The notes: generated from the letters alone by a model not told the origin. DNA of 64,000 nt from Branchiostoma floridae (GCF_000003815.2 NC_049979.1:27080470-27144469); one strand, 5' to 3'. Counted from the stretch's first letter, positions 1-10,973 are shown. Program-made: numbers and translations.

Positions 1-1066
1 CGGTACAATAGTCGCAAATGTCACATTTGTAAGGTTTTTCGCCAGTGTGTGTGGCGATGTGCTTCTTTAAATCAGACATTCGTGAAGTGGCATAGCCACA
101 AGTGTCACACTTGTAGGACTTCTCGGCAGAGTGTTTGTCCATTACATGCCGCTTCAAATTTGACAAATATGCAGTACCGTGCCCACAAATGTCACATTTG
201 TAAGGTTTCTCGCCAGTATGTGTGGTAATTCGTGAAGTAGCATAACCGTAAACTTTACATTTGTAGGACCTCTCGTCTGAGTGTTTAGCCTTAATGTGAA
301 GCTTTAAATTTGACCTTTGTGCTGCACTGTACCCACAAATGTCACATTTGTAAGGTTTCTCACCAGCGTGTTGGCCCATGATGTGCCGTTTCAAATTTGA
401 CATATCTGCTGTACCATACCCACAAATGTCACATTTGTAAGGTTTCTCACCGGTGTGCTTAGCCATGTGGCGTTTCAAATTCGACAATTGCGCAGAAGAA
501 TAACTACAGGCGTCACATTTGTAAGGCTTTTCGACAGCATGCGTGGTCATGTGCTGTCTCAAATGATCCTTTGTTTTTGCAGAGTAATCACAAATCTCAC
601 AGCTGTATGGTCTCTCAATAGAATGGGTAGCTACGTGATTTTTCAGACATGTTTTGTCCACCGCAGCAAAATCACATGTTGGACATTTGTGCGGCCTGTA
701 GTTACTGTGTTTCGCCGCAATGTGGCGCTTCAGATGCGCCTTGTATGTGGTAGAATAGTTACAAAGATCGCAACGATGCGCATGTTGTCTCACACCACCA
801 GTGTGTTCGGTCCGGACACGTTCACGTTTGCATGCTGTCGAACGCTCACTGCGTCCACGTCCGTATGCTGCTTTCTCATCGGTGTGTATAGCAATAATGT
901 GCATTTTCAGGCGGCTCTTTTGTGATGCAGAATAGTCACAATGCTGGCACTGGTATGGTCTCTCACCGGTATGAGTCCTGATGTGATCTTTCAAGTGTGC
1001 CGCATTCCCCGTTCTATACTTACAGTGCGGACAAAAGTGTTTCTTCATCTCCCCTCTTTTTGACAT
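1..1066 (-). CDS. C2H2 zinc-finger protein, N-terminal part (3' end off window)
   Basis: Read on the minus strand from the ATG at 1066-1064, the frame is open to position 1, about 355 codons, and runs off the left edge. It holds about 12 C2H2 fingers of the form Y-K-C-D-I-C-G-Y...S-N-L-K-R-H, mostly joined by TGEKP-type linkers. Fingers 1-2 are followed by a basic spacer of about 35 residues without a finger, then fingers 3 to 12. The ninth finger (about 215-270) is damaged: its second zinc cysteine is Tyr (C-K-V-Y) and its middle is deleted in frame. Such arrays usually bind DNA in the nucleus; no KRAB, SCAN, BTB or other partner domain is visible. The ATG is the first Met after an in-frame TGA at 1141-1139. 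The sequence just upstream (about 1142-1060) is also open and protein-like in another frame behind a possible acceptor, so the true N-terminus is uncertain. The specific orthologue is not recognisable. Confidence 0.92.
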   Translation of the reverse strand, partial: MSKRGEMKKHFCPHCKYRTGNAAHLKDHIRTHTGERPYQCQHCDYSASQKSRLKMHIIAIHTDEKAAYGRGRSERSTACKRERVRTEHTGGVRQHAHRCDLCNYSTTYKAHLKRHIAAKHSNYRPHKCPTCDFAAVDKTCLKNHVATHSIERPYSCEICDYSAKTKDHLRQHMTTHAVEKPYKCDACSYSSAQLSNLKRHMAKHTGEKPYKCDICGYGTADMSNLKRHIMGQHAGEKPYKCDICGYSAAQRSNLKLHIKAKHSDERSYKCKVYGYATSRITTHTGEKPYKCDICGHGTAYLSNLKRHVMDKHSAEKSYKCDTCGYATSRMSDLKKHIATHTGEKPYKCDICDYCT

Positions 1067-1349
1067 GGTCCGATGTTCCACGGTCTGCGTCTGGACAGGA
1101 AGGTTTGTTGCCAGCCTCTTGACTCTTATCCTCGTCCGTCACCTAATTGTTAAACAACATTGTGACAAAGGAACAGCTAATTAAAGTGTTCGAGAGACAA
1201 TGGCTAGTAAGTGTGACTTATTGTCTACGCTGCGCTGTGGTATCAAACTTCTAAATGTCACTAATGATTACAACTATACTACAGTTCCTAAATATAAACA
1301 ACCAACATATTTAGTTTTATTCCTTTATTCCTAATAATATAATTAATAA
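1067..1349. other. 5' flank of the zinc-finger gene, mostly AT-rich non-coding
   Basis: On the minus strand a pyrimidine-rich tract ending in AG at about 1143-1144 could be a 3' splice acceptor, giving an exon that starts near 1142 and runs into the finger array. No TATA box or other promoter element stands out. Confidence 0.35.
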
Positions 1350-1870
1350 TATTTAGTATTATTCATTGAAAAGAGATGTTTGAACAAAACGCAGCCAACG
1401 TTTTGCAGAATTTCACCTGTGGTGAAACACGCAACGTGTGTTTGTACAACAATATGACACTCAGTAAACCCATGCAGACCCTACCCATGTCTTTCCTATA
1501 CATAAAGACACTTCCTTCATCATGCCTATTTTTTGGGCATAAATAAGGGGTGATGTTCACACCAAGAATACCAATTGTTCACAAAATATCAAAGAACGCA
1601 TCACAAGACGAGTTTTTAACATTGCCCCTCAAGTTGATTTGTAAGCTAACTTTTATCAGGTTATGTCAGACACATTGTATTCAGCCATAGGCTGACATTA
1701 CTTAATTTGATAAAAAGAGTACTTGTGAAGTTTAGTAAAATACTGAATGCTTTTTGGTGCAAGTGGGACTAGTGGGTACTTTATCGCATGATGTGAAGTA
1801 GTATGCATTTTTTAGTTCCTAAAATTAATATCAATCGGAATTAATACCCTCTTCTGGACTTTAGGACTCT
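1350..1870. mobile_element. Degenerate copy of the MITE found at 37199-37722
   Basis: Long stretches match the element at 37199-37722 in the same order, for example the block around 1451-1500 against 37320-37380 and the block around 1730-1850 against 37580-37690. The terminal inverted repeats seen in the other copy are not recognisable here, so the bounds are approximate and this copy is older. Confidence 0.75.
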
Positions 1871-2339
1871 TATAAAATGGTTAACCTCCATCGGGGTAAA
1901 GGTAAGTAATACTAGCCTGCGCGTTGTGGCCTATGAAGACTTGAAGAAGGCCATTTCTCGAAAAATGTTAGAAAATTTTTATATTGATGAGACAACGCAC
2001 AGATAACGCACGGTCTAGACTTTCCGATTTGTGAAAAATTAAGATTTCTGCTTCACTGTTTTAATAAGCCTCTGCGGACCCCTTATTTTAGAAAACAACA
2101 TGGTTGAAAGTGTCAATTCTTCCACTGTAAAGAAATGGTACGCTTAAAATTGGAATTTTTGGACACTTGGCAAAGCAGGCTACTGCATGGGGTAAGTCGT
2201 CATTTATGATACCTCGAATGTTCACGGACACCCTGAACTTGCATTATTTGTACCTTATCGCCAATGTAGATTTCTCTTGATGCCCTGTGCCCAACAGGCC
2301 TTCCCGTTCCAGCAAAACTGTGACGAAATAGTAGTAGTT
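1871..2339. other. Unassigned non-coding sequence
   Basis: AT-rich sequence with no open frame, splice-bounded exon or repeat that I can identify. Confidence 0.3.
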
Positions 2340-2460
2340 GTATTCTCCAAACAGAGGTTGAGTCGGAGATATACATGTAGTAGTAGTCGGGAAATTTACA
2401 GGCGTGCTCCTCTTCCCGACTACTATATCTCCGCGACTCAACCTCTGCTTGGAGAGTATA
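2340..2460. mobile_element. Fold-back MITE, TACTCTCCAAGCAGAGGTT family
   Basis: Two arms of about 52 bp are inverted complements around a short centre; the right arm ends in the family terminus. Related termini occur at 2613-2744, 21217-21397, 23017-23067, 23290-23311 and 41237-41442. The copy at 41237 has a clean 8-bp target duplication, so the family is probably hAT-like and non-autonomous. Confidence 0.8.
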
Positions 2461-2612
2461 GAAGTTGACCAGGAAAGTTAGTCTATGGGAGTGGTAACAT
2501 ATCCCTTCAAAACTGTACAGGAATATGCTACCGCATTGTGGCCAGTGGCCAAATTAAACTCCCCTGGCAAATATAAGCCAGCCTAGTTAGTCTGCTGCCT
2601 ACTAAAAGCCAG

Positions 2613-2744
2613 TTAGGTTAGGTTTTGACACAGCAAGGAAAAATGAAAAAATAGTAAGCCCGATAAAAACACCGTGATAAAAACGACTAAAAAACGTTTA
2701 AAAACAGCCGGAGCCTAACCTCTGCTTGGAGAGTAGCCATTTAG
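2613..2744. mobile_element. Half-copy of the same fold-back MITE family
   Basis: Contains the right half of the longer family members at 21217-21397 and 41237-41442: the CCCGATAAAAAC block, then CAGCCGGAGCCTAACCTCTG, ending in CTTGGAGAGTA. The left terminus is missing. A further solo end lies near 2774-2795. Confidence 0.7.
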
Positions 2745-3394
2745 GTCGTTGCCATCGCTACTAGCCCCCCAGACTTAAACATCTGCTTGGAGAAGAACTA
2801 AGTGGTTCAAACATACGTCACCGAGCAGTGACAGATGTCCATCCATGCATTTCAATCCCTTTTTATCACTCTTTTGTCTGCGTTCTTTTCAACAAGCTTG
2901 GATGGAACAATAGGCTTTGGGACAAGGAGTGCAGGGGACGAAATATTCATAGTCTGGGTTCCAGTCTACAACGGCTAGCTTTCCTTTGTAGGCTAGCTAA
3001 CCATTAGTGTGGAGAGAACAAAGGCTAATATTACGAGGCTATAGCTAGTATCCAGGCTTAGGCTTTGTTCTCTTTGCGTTCAAGTAGAAAGCAACGGATC
3101 AATTGCAGATTCGAATGGTAAAGCCAAAGTTTCCTTACAGTAAAAGGTGAAAACAATGAAAATCAGCTTTTGTGGTGATTCAGGTACAAAGATAAGTATC
3201 TAAATTGTGTTTCGCTGTAACTATTTCTATCATTTCGACCTCTCTTTCCGATATTTTCAGTTTTCTGACGAGAAGGCAAACACTCCATCTTTGAACATTA
3301 TCTTGAGGTTTATCTTTTGTATTGTGTAATTGCTTACGCCGATGGTGATTTGCTCTAATGTCACTGTAACGTAGCGACTGATTTTACCTACATC
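2745..3394. other. Non-coding; probable LINE 5' region and older repeat pieces
   Basis: About 2950-3060 holds a loose inverted pair (TAGTCTGGGTTCCAG and TATCCAGGCTT) like the fold-back ends at 59597 and 63201. The rest may be the 5' untranslated part of the LINE that follows, but I see no defined 5' end. Confidence 0.35.
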
Positions 3395-6300
3395 ATGTTA
3401 GTAATCCAGGGACTTTCCATCGTCATTAGGGGCACTGTCGTACTCGGCATCCCCAGGGCATTGTTTATGTTAGTGTTAGCCCTAGCGGTGCTCCCGCGCC
3501 CTGCTAATGTACCTAGATGGGAAAGGACTTATAGTAAAGTAAGTGCCGAAACGGGAAGCTGGATAACCCAGAGCACAAGTATCGTGAAAATCAACCCTGG
3601 TCTGTTTGGACTCACACGACTGGCTCCATCAACGTGCGGAAATGATAGACTTAGACGAACTTTGAACCTGCTTTCCTGCCTGGCCATACTCCTGTCTGGT
3701 GACGTGTCTCCCAACCCAGGACCCAGGGCCTCCAGATTCCCTTGTGGACTTTGCTTACAACGGGTAGGAAAAGGGATTTGTTGTGATTCATGTGATACGC
3801 GGTTTCACACAAACTGTGCCGAAACATTAGATGGTAATAACTTGACTGACAGTTGGCTGTGTCACAAATGCTCTGTTATCGGTAACTCGTCATTGGCCGA
3901 CAATAACTCACTTTCTGCCGATCACGAGGACTTACCATTTGCTATGACAGATGCACCAGTGAAGTCAAACTACAAAGGTCTCCTGTTTGCACACCAGAAT
4001 GTCAGAAGTTTAGTTAAGAAGAAAACGCAAGTCGAGGCCTTTCTGGACTGTAGTAAAACTGACATACTTGCTGTCTCTGAGACCATGCTGGATGATACTA
4101 TCACTGATGCTTTTGTTTCTATAGATTCTTACAATGTGCTTAGAAAAGATCGTGGATCCCGGCATGGAGGCGGTGTCGCTCTTTATATCTCAGACAAAAT
4201 CCCATTCAAAGCCCGTCCAGACTTGGATGGCCCAGGCCTTGAGGCCGTTTGGGCTGAACTCATGCCACCATCTCGTAAGCGAATCTTAATCTGCAGCATG
4301 TACCGTCCTCCATCCGATGATCATGACTTTTTTGAGAAGTTTGATGAATGCTTGAACAAAACTTAGTGATGAGGACAGGGAAGTTATGATAATGGGGGAT
4401 CTAAATTGTGACTGGTTATCCACTGTGGACACAGGTCCAATAGGCAAGTTAAGGTTTTCCTGTATGCTGTACCAATTGGACAATATCATATCCACACCTA
4501 CCAGAGTCACCGACACTTCCAGCACTTCAATAGATGTCATTTTAACGAATGATAAAGAACACCTACACAACCAAGGGACATATGAAGGGGGTTTCAGCGA
4601 TCATGCCATGATTTTTACTTACCATAGAAGTAAGAGTCCCAGATCGCAACCCACAGTTATGAGTAGAAGGACATATAAATCTTTTAATAATGAGAAATTC
4701 AGACACGACTTGGCACAGGTACCATGGCATGCCATTGATGACCTCCCAACTATTGACGAACAACTAGAAGCATGGGAGGAGTTAGTCACTAATGTTGCCA
4801 ATATCCATGCTCCCATTAAGAAAATGAAAATTAGAGGTGCACCTGCACCCTGGCTTACCAAGGACCTACGCCATCTCATCAACCTGAGAGACCACATGTT
4901 CCGACAAGCCAAACGTTCCGGTAGTGCCCACGACTTTGTTAACTACAAGGCAATGAAAAATAGAGTAAACTACCTCTGCCGGAAAGCTAAAAAAGACTAT
5001 GCTACACAGTCAATAATTGAAGGTTCCGAGGACGGTCAGACGGGGCTTTGGAAAGCCATTCGTAAACTTCTACCGGGGAAGACACCTAACACCGTCACTT
5101 GTTTGGAGCATGAGGGACAGAGTATTTCTGACAACCAAGGAATGGCGGAAACATTTAATGTTTTCTTCCACAAAGTAATAGAGGACCTGTACAGGTCACT
5201 CTTAGGGGTTGCCTCACCTTTCTCTCCTATTCAATTCGTCACCAAAGCAACCAGCACGTTCACATTTACACCAATAACAGTTGAATTTGTTACAGAACAA
5301 CTTTCAAATGTCAAGGTAAAGAAGGCTACAGGCCTGGACAACATTGACAATAATTTGCTCAAGGTCGGTGCGCAAATACTCGCACCCTCCCTCACCAAGC
5401 TTTTCAATAAATCTCTAAGCACGGGGGAATTTCCGAAGAAATGGAAAGAAGCTAAGATAATGCCCATCCACAAGAAAGGGGATAAGACCAACCCTAGTAA
5501 CTACCGTCCTGTGTCTATTCTACCTGGCATATCTAAGATATTAGAAAGAGCAGTACATAATCAATTATATGACTACCTGAACAAAAACAAACTTCTAACT
5601 CAATCCCAATCTGGTTTCAGAAAGTCCCACTCATGTGAGACCGCCCTACACTCAGTAGTGGAAGATTGGATTGACTCGATTGACAAAAAGCAGCAAACTG
5701 GTGTTATTTTTTGTGACTTGTCGAGGGCCTTCGACACGCTTGATCATGCCATTATGTTGCTTAAACTCAATGCTTATGGTGTAAATGAATTGTCTTGTAA
5801 ATGGTTCAGGTCTTACCTGACCGGCAGGTCTCACTGTACTTGCCTCAATTCAGCACTGTCCGAAATATCGCACGTGACTTGCGGCGTACCACAAGGATCC
5901 ATCCTTGGGCCGCTCCTGTTTATTTTGTACATCAATGATCTTCCCAACTGTATTCAGTCATGCAGGGTAGCAATGTATGCTGATGACACTATCATATACT
6001 TTGCACACCGTAGCCTGGAGACAATAAAGCAGGCAATTCAATGTGACTCTACTCTACTTGTGCAGTGGTTCACTGCCAATAAACTCTCCCTAAATCCAAC
6101 AAAATGCAAAGCTATGCTTGTCGGAACACAGAGGTCAAAAGCCGCATACAGTAATTTGCATCTCACATTAGCAGGGTCTAACCTTGATCAGGTACACACA
6201 TTTAAGTACTTAGGTGTAGTACTTGACAGTGCTCTACAGTGGAATGATCACATCAGTCATGTCACAAAGAAACTCTCCCAAGTTATTGGTATCATGAAGT

Positions 6301-6809
6301 GTCTCAAGCCTTTCATCAACAAACAGGCCTTACTGACAATATATTCATCACTTTTCCTTCCACACTTACAGTACTGTAGTACTGTCCGGGACCAAGGTAG
6401 CAAGGTTTACATGGACAAACTACAGAAACTCCAAAACAGGGCAGGTAGGGTTATCCTGGGCTGCGACTTGTACACACCCAGTGAAACCATTATGCATACA
6501 CTTGGATGGACCCCCGTGGTGGACATCCTTAAGAGGAATAAAGCGGTACTTGTTTTCAAGGCATTGAACGGAATGTCCCCTCCCCACATTTCAGGCCTAT
6601 TCACAGAGCTAAGGGGGGTTCATTCTCACAACACACGACTCAGAGCACAGGGTGGACTACAACTACCCAAAGCTCATCTTCAGTACAAAAAGAAATCCCT
6701 TTCATGTAGTGGTGCGGTATTATGGAACTCACTTCCAGCTAGAGTGAAAGCAGCAGCCTCTGTTGAGTCTTTTAAACACATGTATAAAAAGGAATGCCTT
6801 ACCACTTAA
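3395..6809 (+). pseudogene. LINE polyprotein: 2A-like motif, PHD finger, endonuclease, reverse transcriptase; frameshifted
   Basis: Two open frames, 3395-4366 (323 codons) and 4386-6809 (807 codons), form one polyprotein split by a one-base shift near 4361. The first has a hydrophobic N-terminal segment (about residues 18-35), a 2A-like motif ending N-P-G-P at about residue 110, and a C4HC3 PHD-type finger at about 115-160. The N-terminal half of the endonuclease follows (A-H-Q-N-V-R-S-L, V-S-E-T and H-G-G-G-V-A-L-Y blocks). The second frame resumes with the catalytic G-D-L-N-C-D-W block and the S-D-H block. It then carries the reverse-transcriptase motifs: N-Y-R-P-V-S-I-L, F-C-D-L-S-R-A-F-D, G-V-P-Q-G-S-I-L-G-P and the active-site Y-A-D-D. 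The shift falls inside the endonuclease, so this copy is probably dead unless it is an assembly error. The first Met is taken as start because it is the first in frame. Confidence 0.92.
3689..3724 (+). other. 2A-like ribosome-skipping motif in the LINE N-terminus
   Basis: The frame at 3395 encodes L-L-S-G-D-V-S-P-N-P-G-P here; the Gly-Pro pair is at 3719-3724. The 2A consensus is D-x-E-x-N-P-G-P, so this copy keeps the core but has Ser in place of Glu. In 2A peptides the ribosome releases the chain after Gly and resumes at Pro. A hydrophobic, signal-like segment lies upstream and the PHD finger starts just downstream. Activity with the Ser substitution is uncertain. Confidence 0.7.
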
Positions 6810-7069
6810 CAGTTTACTTTGTTTTGTTTATAAATCATTGATATGCAAATTCCATTCTACCTTATTTTACTTTACTTATCATCATGAGTTTGCTTGTATT
6901 GGCTGTATATATTTTCTTTGGTTTGTTGTATTATATTTTATGTTTGATGTATTTAAGTGTTTTTGAACCTTTGTTTTATGATGTAACGCAGGGCACATTG
7001 AAAACCGCCGTAGTGGCGATATGTCGTCCCTGGCTAAATAAATAAATGAAAAATGAAAAAAAATAAAAT

Positions 7070-7916
7070 AATAGGTGACATTACAGCACATGATGTAAAA
7101 TTGACGCAAAGCATGTAGACGCACCTTCAGTTTAGACTTGAAATGGTATTACAGCTACAAAATATGTTGTAACATGCAGTATCAAGGCGGTACAAGTCAG
7201 TGCGTTATCACAAAGAACTACATTATTAACAAAACCGTATCTTTAACCGTATTTTCATGCACATATATACGTGGTAGTTCAGATGTCTCCAATAACGGAA
7301 ATTATTTTGAAAGACCACTCAGGGGACCGGTAAATCTGGGTCAATATAATGTAGATAATTTTTAAAAATATTGGACAAGGACTTGCATTGGCTAAGGGGT
7401 CCATATGTAGAGATGGGCACTTATGGGGCCTGTTTAGCCCTTTGGATATTGTTTTTTGCCCCCATAAGTTCTGTTTTGTTTGAAGGTTGAGGTTTTGACT
7501 GTATCAAAGAGGACCTAGTCGACCCCCCCCTCACCTTCTCTGTCAGTCTTTTTCACCGTTATCAAAGAAAACAAAGTATTTTTCACGTACCTTAAGCTTA
7601 TGCACGATCCAGGAAGAAACTACGAGCATCTCTTCCCAACTTCCAACCTCTCTAGGACAGTTTCAGCAGCAAAGAAGAAGAGACATCCCAAGTCTACATG
7701 TACTCGTCCCGCTTTCACAGGGTCGCAGAACACAGTGTTCATCCGCGACCCCCATAACAAAGTATTAATCCGCGACCGCCGTCTATGACGCGCGTACATA
7801 AAGTAGTGCAGCCCAGAATTCTTGAAGACTGCGAAAGTTGTATGAAAATACTATCATAGTATAAACTGTGCTGTGTGGTGTAGGAATATGTCTGCTTTTA
7901 GACTGTAAGATTTTAA
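7070..7916. other. Unassigned non-coding sequence
   Basis: No convincing exon or recognised repeat. Short open frames at 7138-7365 and 7600-7788 have no family features and no plausible splice context. Confidence 0.3.
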
Positions 7917-8075
7917 NNNNNNNNNNNNNNNNNNNNNNNNNNNNNNNNNNNNNNNNNNNNNNNNNNNNNNNNNNNNNNNNNNNNNNNNNNNNNNNNNNNN
8001 NNNNNNNNNNNNNNNNNNNNNNNNNNNNNNNNNNNNNNNNNNNNNNNNNNNNNNNNNNNNNNNNNNNNNNNNNNN
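7917..8075. other. Assembly gap (159 N)
   Basis: Run of N. A length other than 100 suggests an estimated gap size. Confidence 0.99.
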
Positions 8076-8984
8076 GTCAAATATTGCATTTTTTAAAACT
8101 TTGCATTTCTACGTTTAGACAAAGAGGCTGAGCAGGGATCAATCTATGACCTATTTGATATTATTAGTAGCATTCCTTACATTCATTCCATAACTTATAT
8201 TCAACTGGGCCAGAAAAATTGCCTATACACATAAAAATGTATTTCATGAAGCTGTATTGACATATCAAAGTGTACAAAGAGGTCAGTGCTGTCTGCTATA
8301 GTCTGCAAAATTCTACAAACTAAACGATATAAGAGAACAAACGAAAATATCTAACTTACATGTACGTCGAAAAAGATTAGACATCCAGGTAATAAGATAT
8401 GCCAAAAAGCATTTATTCAAGCAACTGGATATGATTTTCCAAAATGATATCCAGTTGCTTGAGTAACTGCTCTTTGGCATAACTTACATGTATCTTCTTG
8501 TTTCTGCACAGTTCACAAACGCGAGGAATATGAAATAATATAATGATGCAAATATGCTAAAAGTTTGTTGTATAGGCCATTCACATTAAGGTGTTGTTCT
8601 GGAGAATATTTTAGTTTTGGGGCCCAAATTGTACGTGGACTAAAGCAATTCTCAAAAGAAGTAGAAATGTATTATATGAAGCTTCTTTTGCACACCAAAA
8701 AGTACAAAGGCTTCCGCATGGTCTACTACAAACTTCAGAATTCTACAAACTTAACTGTAGATATAAGGTAACACACGTAAATATCTAAAACGTGTAATAT
8801 CTAGATACAGTCAGCGTCTTTACTGATTAAAAGACATATTTTATATAATTGCATAGCATTAGAGAGTTGTCAAATCGAAAGATGCATATGGCATATACCT
8901 ATTATACTTAAAGAAAAAAGGTGAATAGCCTTAGATTTACAACATAAGGTATCATATCTGCATGTAGAGTTTTATATGACAAGA
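8076..8984. other. AT-rich non-coding sequence with one fold-back element
   Basis: Apart from the hairpin at 8400-8481, I see no gene. Two stretches, about 8230-8340 and 8650-8770, are loosely similar to each other (matching pieces around 'gtacaaag' and 'ttctacaaac'), so this may be an old local duplication. Confidence 0.4.
8400..8481. mobile_element. Short fold-back element with CAAGCAACTGGATAT arms
   Basis: Arms of about 35 bp, beginning TGCCAAAAAGCA and each containing CAAGCAACTGGATAT, are inverted around a loop of about 12 bases. The same arm sequence recurs at 24264-24297, where it is joined to a GGTCAGACGTTTCGG block that also occurs at 52859-52875. Confidence 0.75.
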
Positions 8985-9290
8985 GGGCAAAATTAAATCA
9001 AACATTGGCGAAGTCACATAGCCACACACACATAAATATGTGCGGTTTCTAACCGGTGTTTCTAGCCATTTGTTTCTTTAAATCAGACATTAATAAAGTA
9101 GCAGAACCTCAAACTTCACAATTGTAGGTTAAGGACTTCTCTCTCGAGTTTTTGCCCAAGTGCCATTTCAAATTTGACTTTTGTGCCGCACCAGGCTCAC
9201 AAATGTTACATTTCTATGTTTTCTTACTAGTGTGTTTAGCCATGCATGCTTTAAAATGAGACCTTCGCCCTGCACAGTACCCACAAATAG
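8985..9290 (-). pseudogene. Decayed C2H2 zinc-finger array fragment
   Basis: On the minus strand one frame reads I-C-G-Y-C-A-G-R-R-S-H-F-K..., then a stop. It continues K-C-N-I-C...Q-K-S-N-L-K-W-H, N-C-E-V, a stop, and L-M-S-D-L-K-K-Q. These are remnants of at least three fingers of the type at 1-1066, with three in-frame stops and a frame change near 9025. The best nucleotide match is to the part of the intact array around 20-330. It is a dead duplicate of all or part of that gene. Confidence 0.88.
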
Positions 9291-9394
9291 TCTCTACCAG
9301 ACTCCGGATCGCTGGAAAATCGTAGAAATGGAACAAATAGAGAGGAATACAACCGGCCAGGGAACAGCTCGCGATCCGTCAATCGCGGCTGTCG
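9286..9394. mobile_element. MITE end interrupted by an assembly gap
   Basis: Carries the terminal motif CCAGACTCC, then a CGTAGAAATG and AACAAATAGAG block, as in the fold-back element at 13965-14190. The sequence runs straight into the N gap, so the other arm is missing. Confidence 0.6.
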
Positions 9395-9494
9395 NNNNNN
9401 NNNNNNNNNNNNNNNNNNNNNNNNNNNNNNNNNNNNNNNNNNNNNNNNNNNNNNNNNNNNNNNNNNNNNNNNNNNNNNNNNNNNNNNNNNNNNN
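9395..9494. other. Assembly gap (100 N)
   Basis: Exactly 100 N, the usual placeholder for unknown length. It starts inside a fold-back element, which may be why assembly failed. Confidence 0.99.
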
Positions 9495-10619
9495 AATAGA
9501 AGAAAATTGATGATTGTTATTGACAGTTATGGTCTGTTTATAGCTATTATTTGTTGAGAACTATTTCAACCACATGCTGTTTTGCATATTAGAAATGCCA
9601 AATCATTGAAGGACTAAATTCATGCCAATATACAGCATGTGCATTAAATGGGCATCACACGCCATTTTGTTACAGAGGCCACATATTTTACCAGTGTGAC
9701 CACAAGGGAAAATTGGTGAAAAAGTGGAAAAGTAACTGAAACAATTTGTCTCCCACAGTCGTGGTCCAATGAGAAACTGTAGATGCATTTAATTTCGTGG
9801 GGATTTAATTTTGCGGTCGCTGAGTGAAAAAAAGGACTGTTCACAGTGGTTTTAAGTTTGCAGTAGCAGTTTGTAGTCTCTCTCCGGCATTGAAAAAATG
9901 TTTGCGGTGGTTTTAATTTTGCGGCGAATTGGCAATGCGAAAACCGCGAATATAAAACCACCGCGAAAATTTCTGCATTAACAGAACCAGCTTTGTAATA
10001 TTGTTGGCACACAAAGTGAGCTGGGCACGTGATAGCTTATGACAGAAAGTTGTATAAATTTTGATGTTGATAAATCCAACGAGATAATGTAAGAAAACTA
10101 TCACTGTGGAAGACTCGGAAATGTTGTCCATTTTTGGAAATAAAATCAAGTTGTAATAAATGACGAGGTAAGTTCTATAGATGCAGTTTTTATTTGCTTT
10201 TTTAGCTTGAAAGTTGTCTGTTTTCAATCATTTTATGTCATCGCAGAAGTTGTACATTATAGTTCAGCATTTCTTAAGAGTGTAGCATGTTTGTACAATG
10301 TATGATTGTCTAAAGCTGGTATCTCACTATCTCACTGTCCCCGGAACCACTATGACTCAGAGATTTGACAGAGCACTGTGTCTCAACGAATTTCAGTTGA
10401 ATCAGACAAAAAGCAAATCTTTTTCATCTTTGTGTGTTTAGTTGTCTCTTTAACTATACTTTTTGCATGGCATTCTCATCAAAATGTCATGAGTGACACA
10501 AATCCACAGCTTGAGTGAGATATCAGCTTTAGATAGAAACTTTAATGCCTACACCAGGGTTGTAGCCAGCCTGAAATCATTTTCAGTCCCCTCAATTTGG
10601 AATGGGATTCCATTGTGCG
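9495..10619. repeat. Non-coding; GCGGTGGTTTTAATTTTGCG repeat at about 9780-9985
   Basis: The 9780-9985 part contains several inverted and direct variants of GCGGTGGTTTTAATTTTGCG and its complement, typical of a short dispersed repeat with internal dyads. The remainder is AT-rich with no supported exon. Confidence 0.5.
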
Positions 10620-10784
10620 NNNNNNNNNNNNNNNNNNNNNNNNNNNNNNNNNNNNNNNNNNNNNNNNNNNNNNNNNNNNNNNNNNNNNNNNNNNNNNNNN
10701 NNNNNNNNNNNNNNNNNNNNNNNNNNNNNNNNNNNNNNNNNNNNNNNNNNNNNNNNNNNNNNNNNNNNNNNNNNNNNNNNNNNN
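10620..10784. other. Assembly gap (165 N)
   Basis: Run of N. Confidence 0.99.
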
Positions 10785-10973
10785 CACAAGGGTTTTTTAT
10801 ATTCTTACAAATCGATTTTTATCTGTCACAGAGGACGGAATACACCAAATCTTTTTCCGTCCTCAGCTGAAAAATTCCGTCTAAGGACGGGTGCTGGCTA
10901 TAATCCAAGCCTACACCTATATTATCAAAAAGGTTCAACTTAGTTCTTTCTTATATGATATCAAGTTACTTAC

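Larger units (their letters stand above)
3395..7069 (+). mobile_element. Non-LTR retrotransposon (LINE), CR1/L2 group of the jockey lineage
   Basis: A LINE with PHD finger, apurinic-type endonuclease and reverse transcriptase in order, a 3' untranslated region at 6810-7030 with a stem-loop-like segment (ACCGCCGTAGTGGCG) and a tail of TAAA/TGAA-type short repeats at about 7038-7069. It is close to full length for the coding part but has one frameshift near 4361. The 5' boundary and target-site duplication were not found. The group assignment rests on the domain set, the reverse-transcriptase motifs and the short-repeat tail; CR1, L2 and related clades cannot be separated by eye. I recall that CR1-like elements are described in lancelets. 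Confidence 0.9.

Noticed and set aside
455-925. Plus-strand open frame of 156 codons in the zinc-finger region
   Set aside because: It is the antisense shadow of the minus-strand finger array; the peptide has no domain and the other strand explains the sequence fully.
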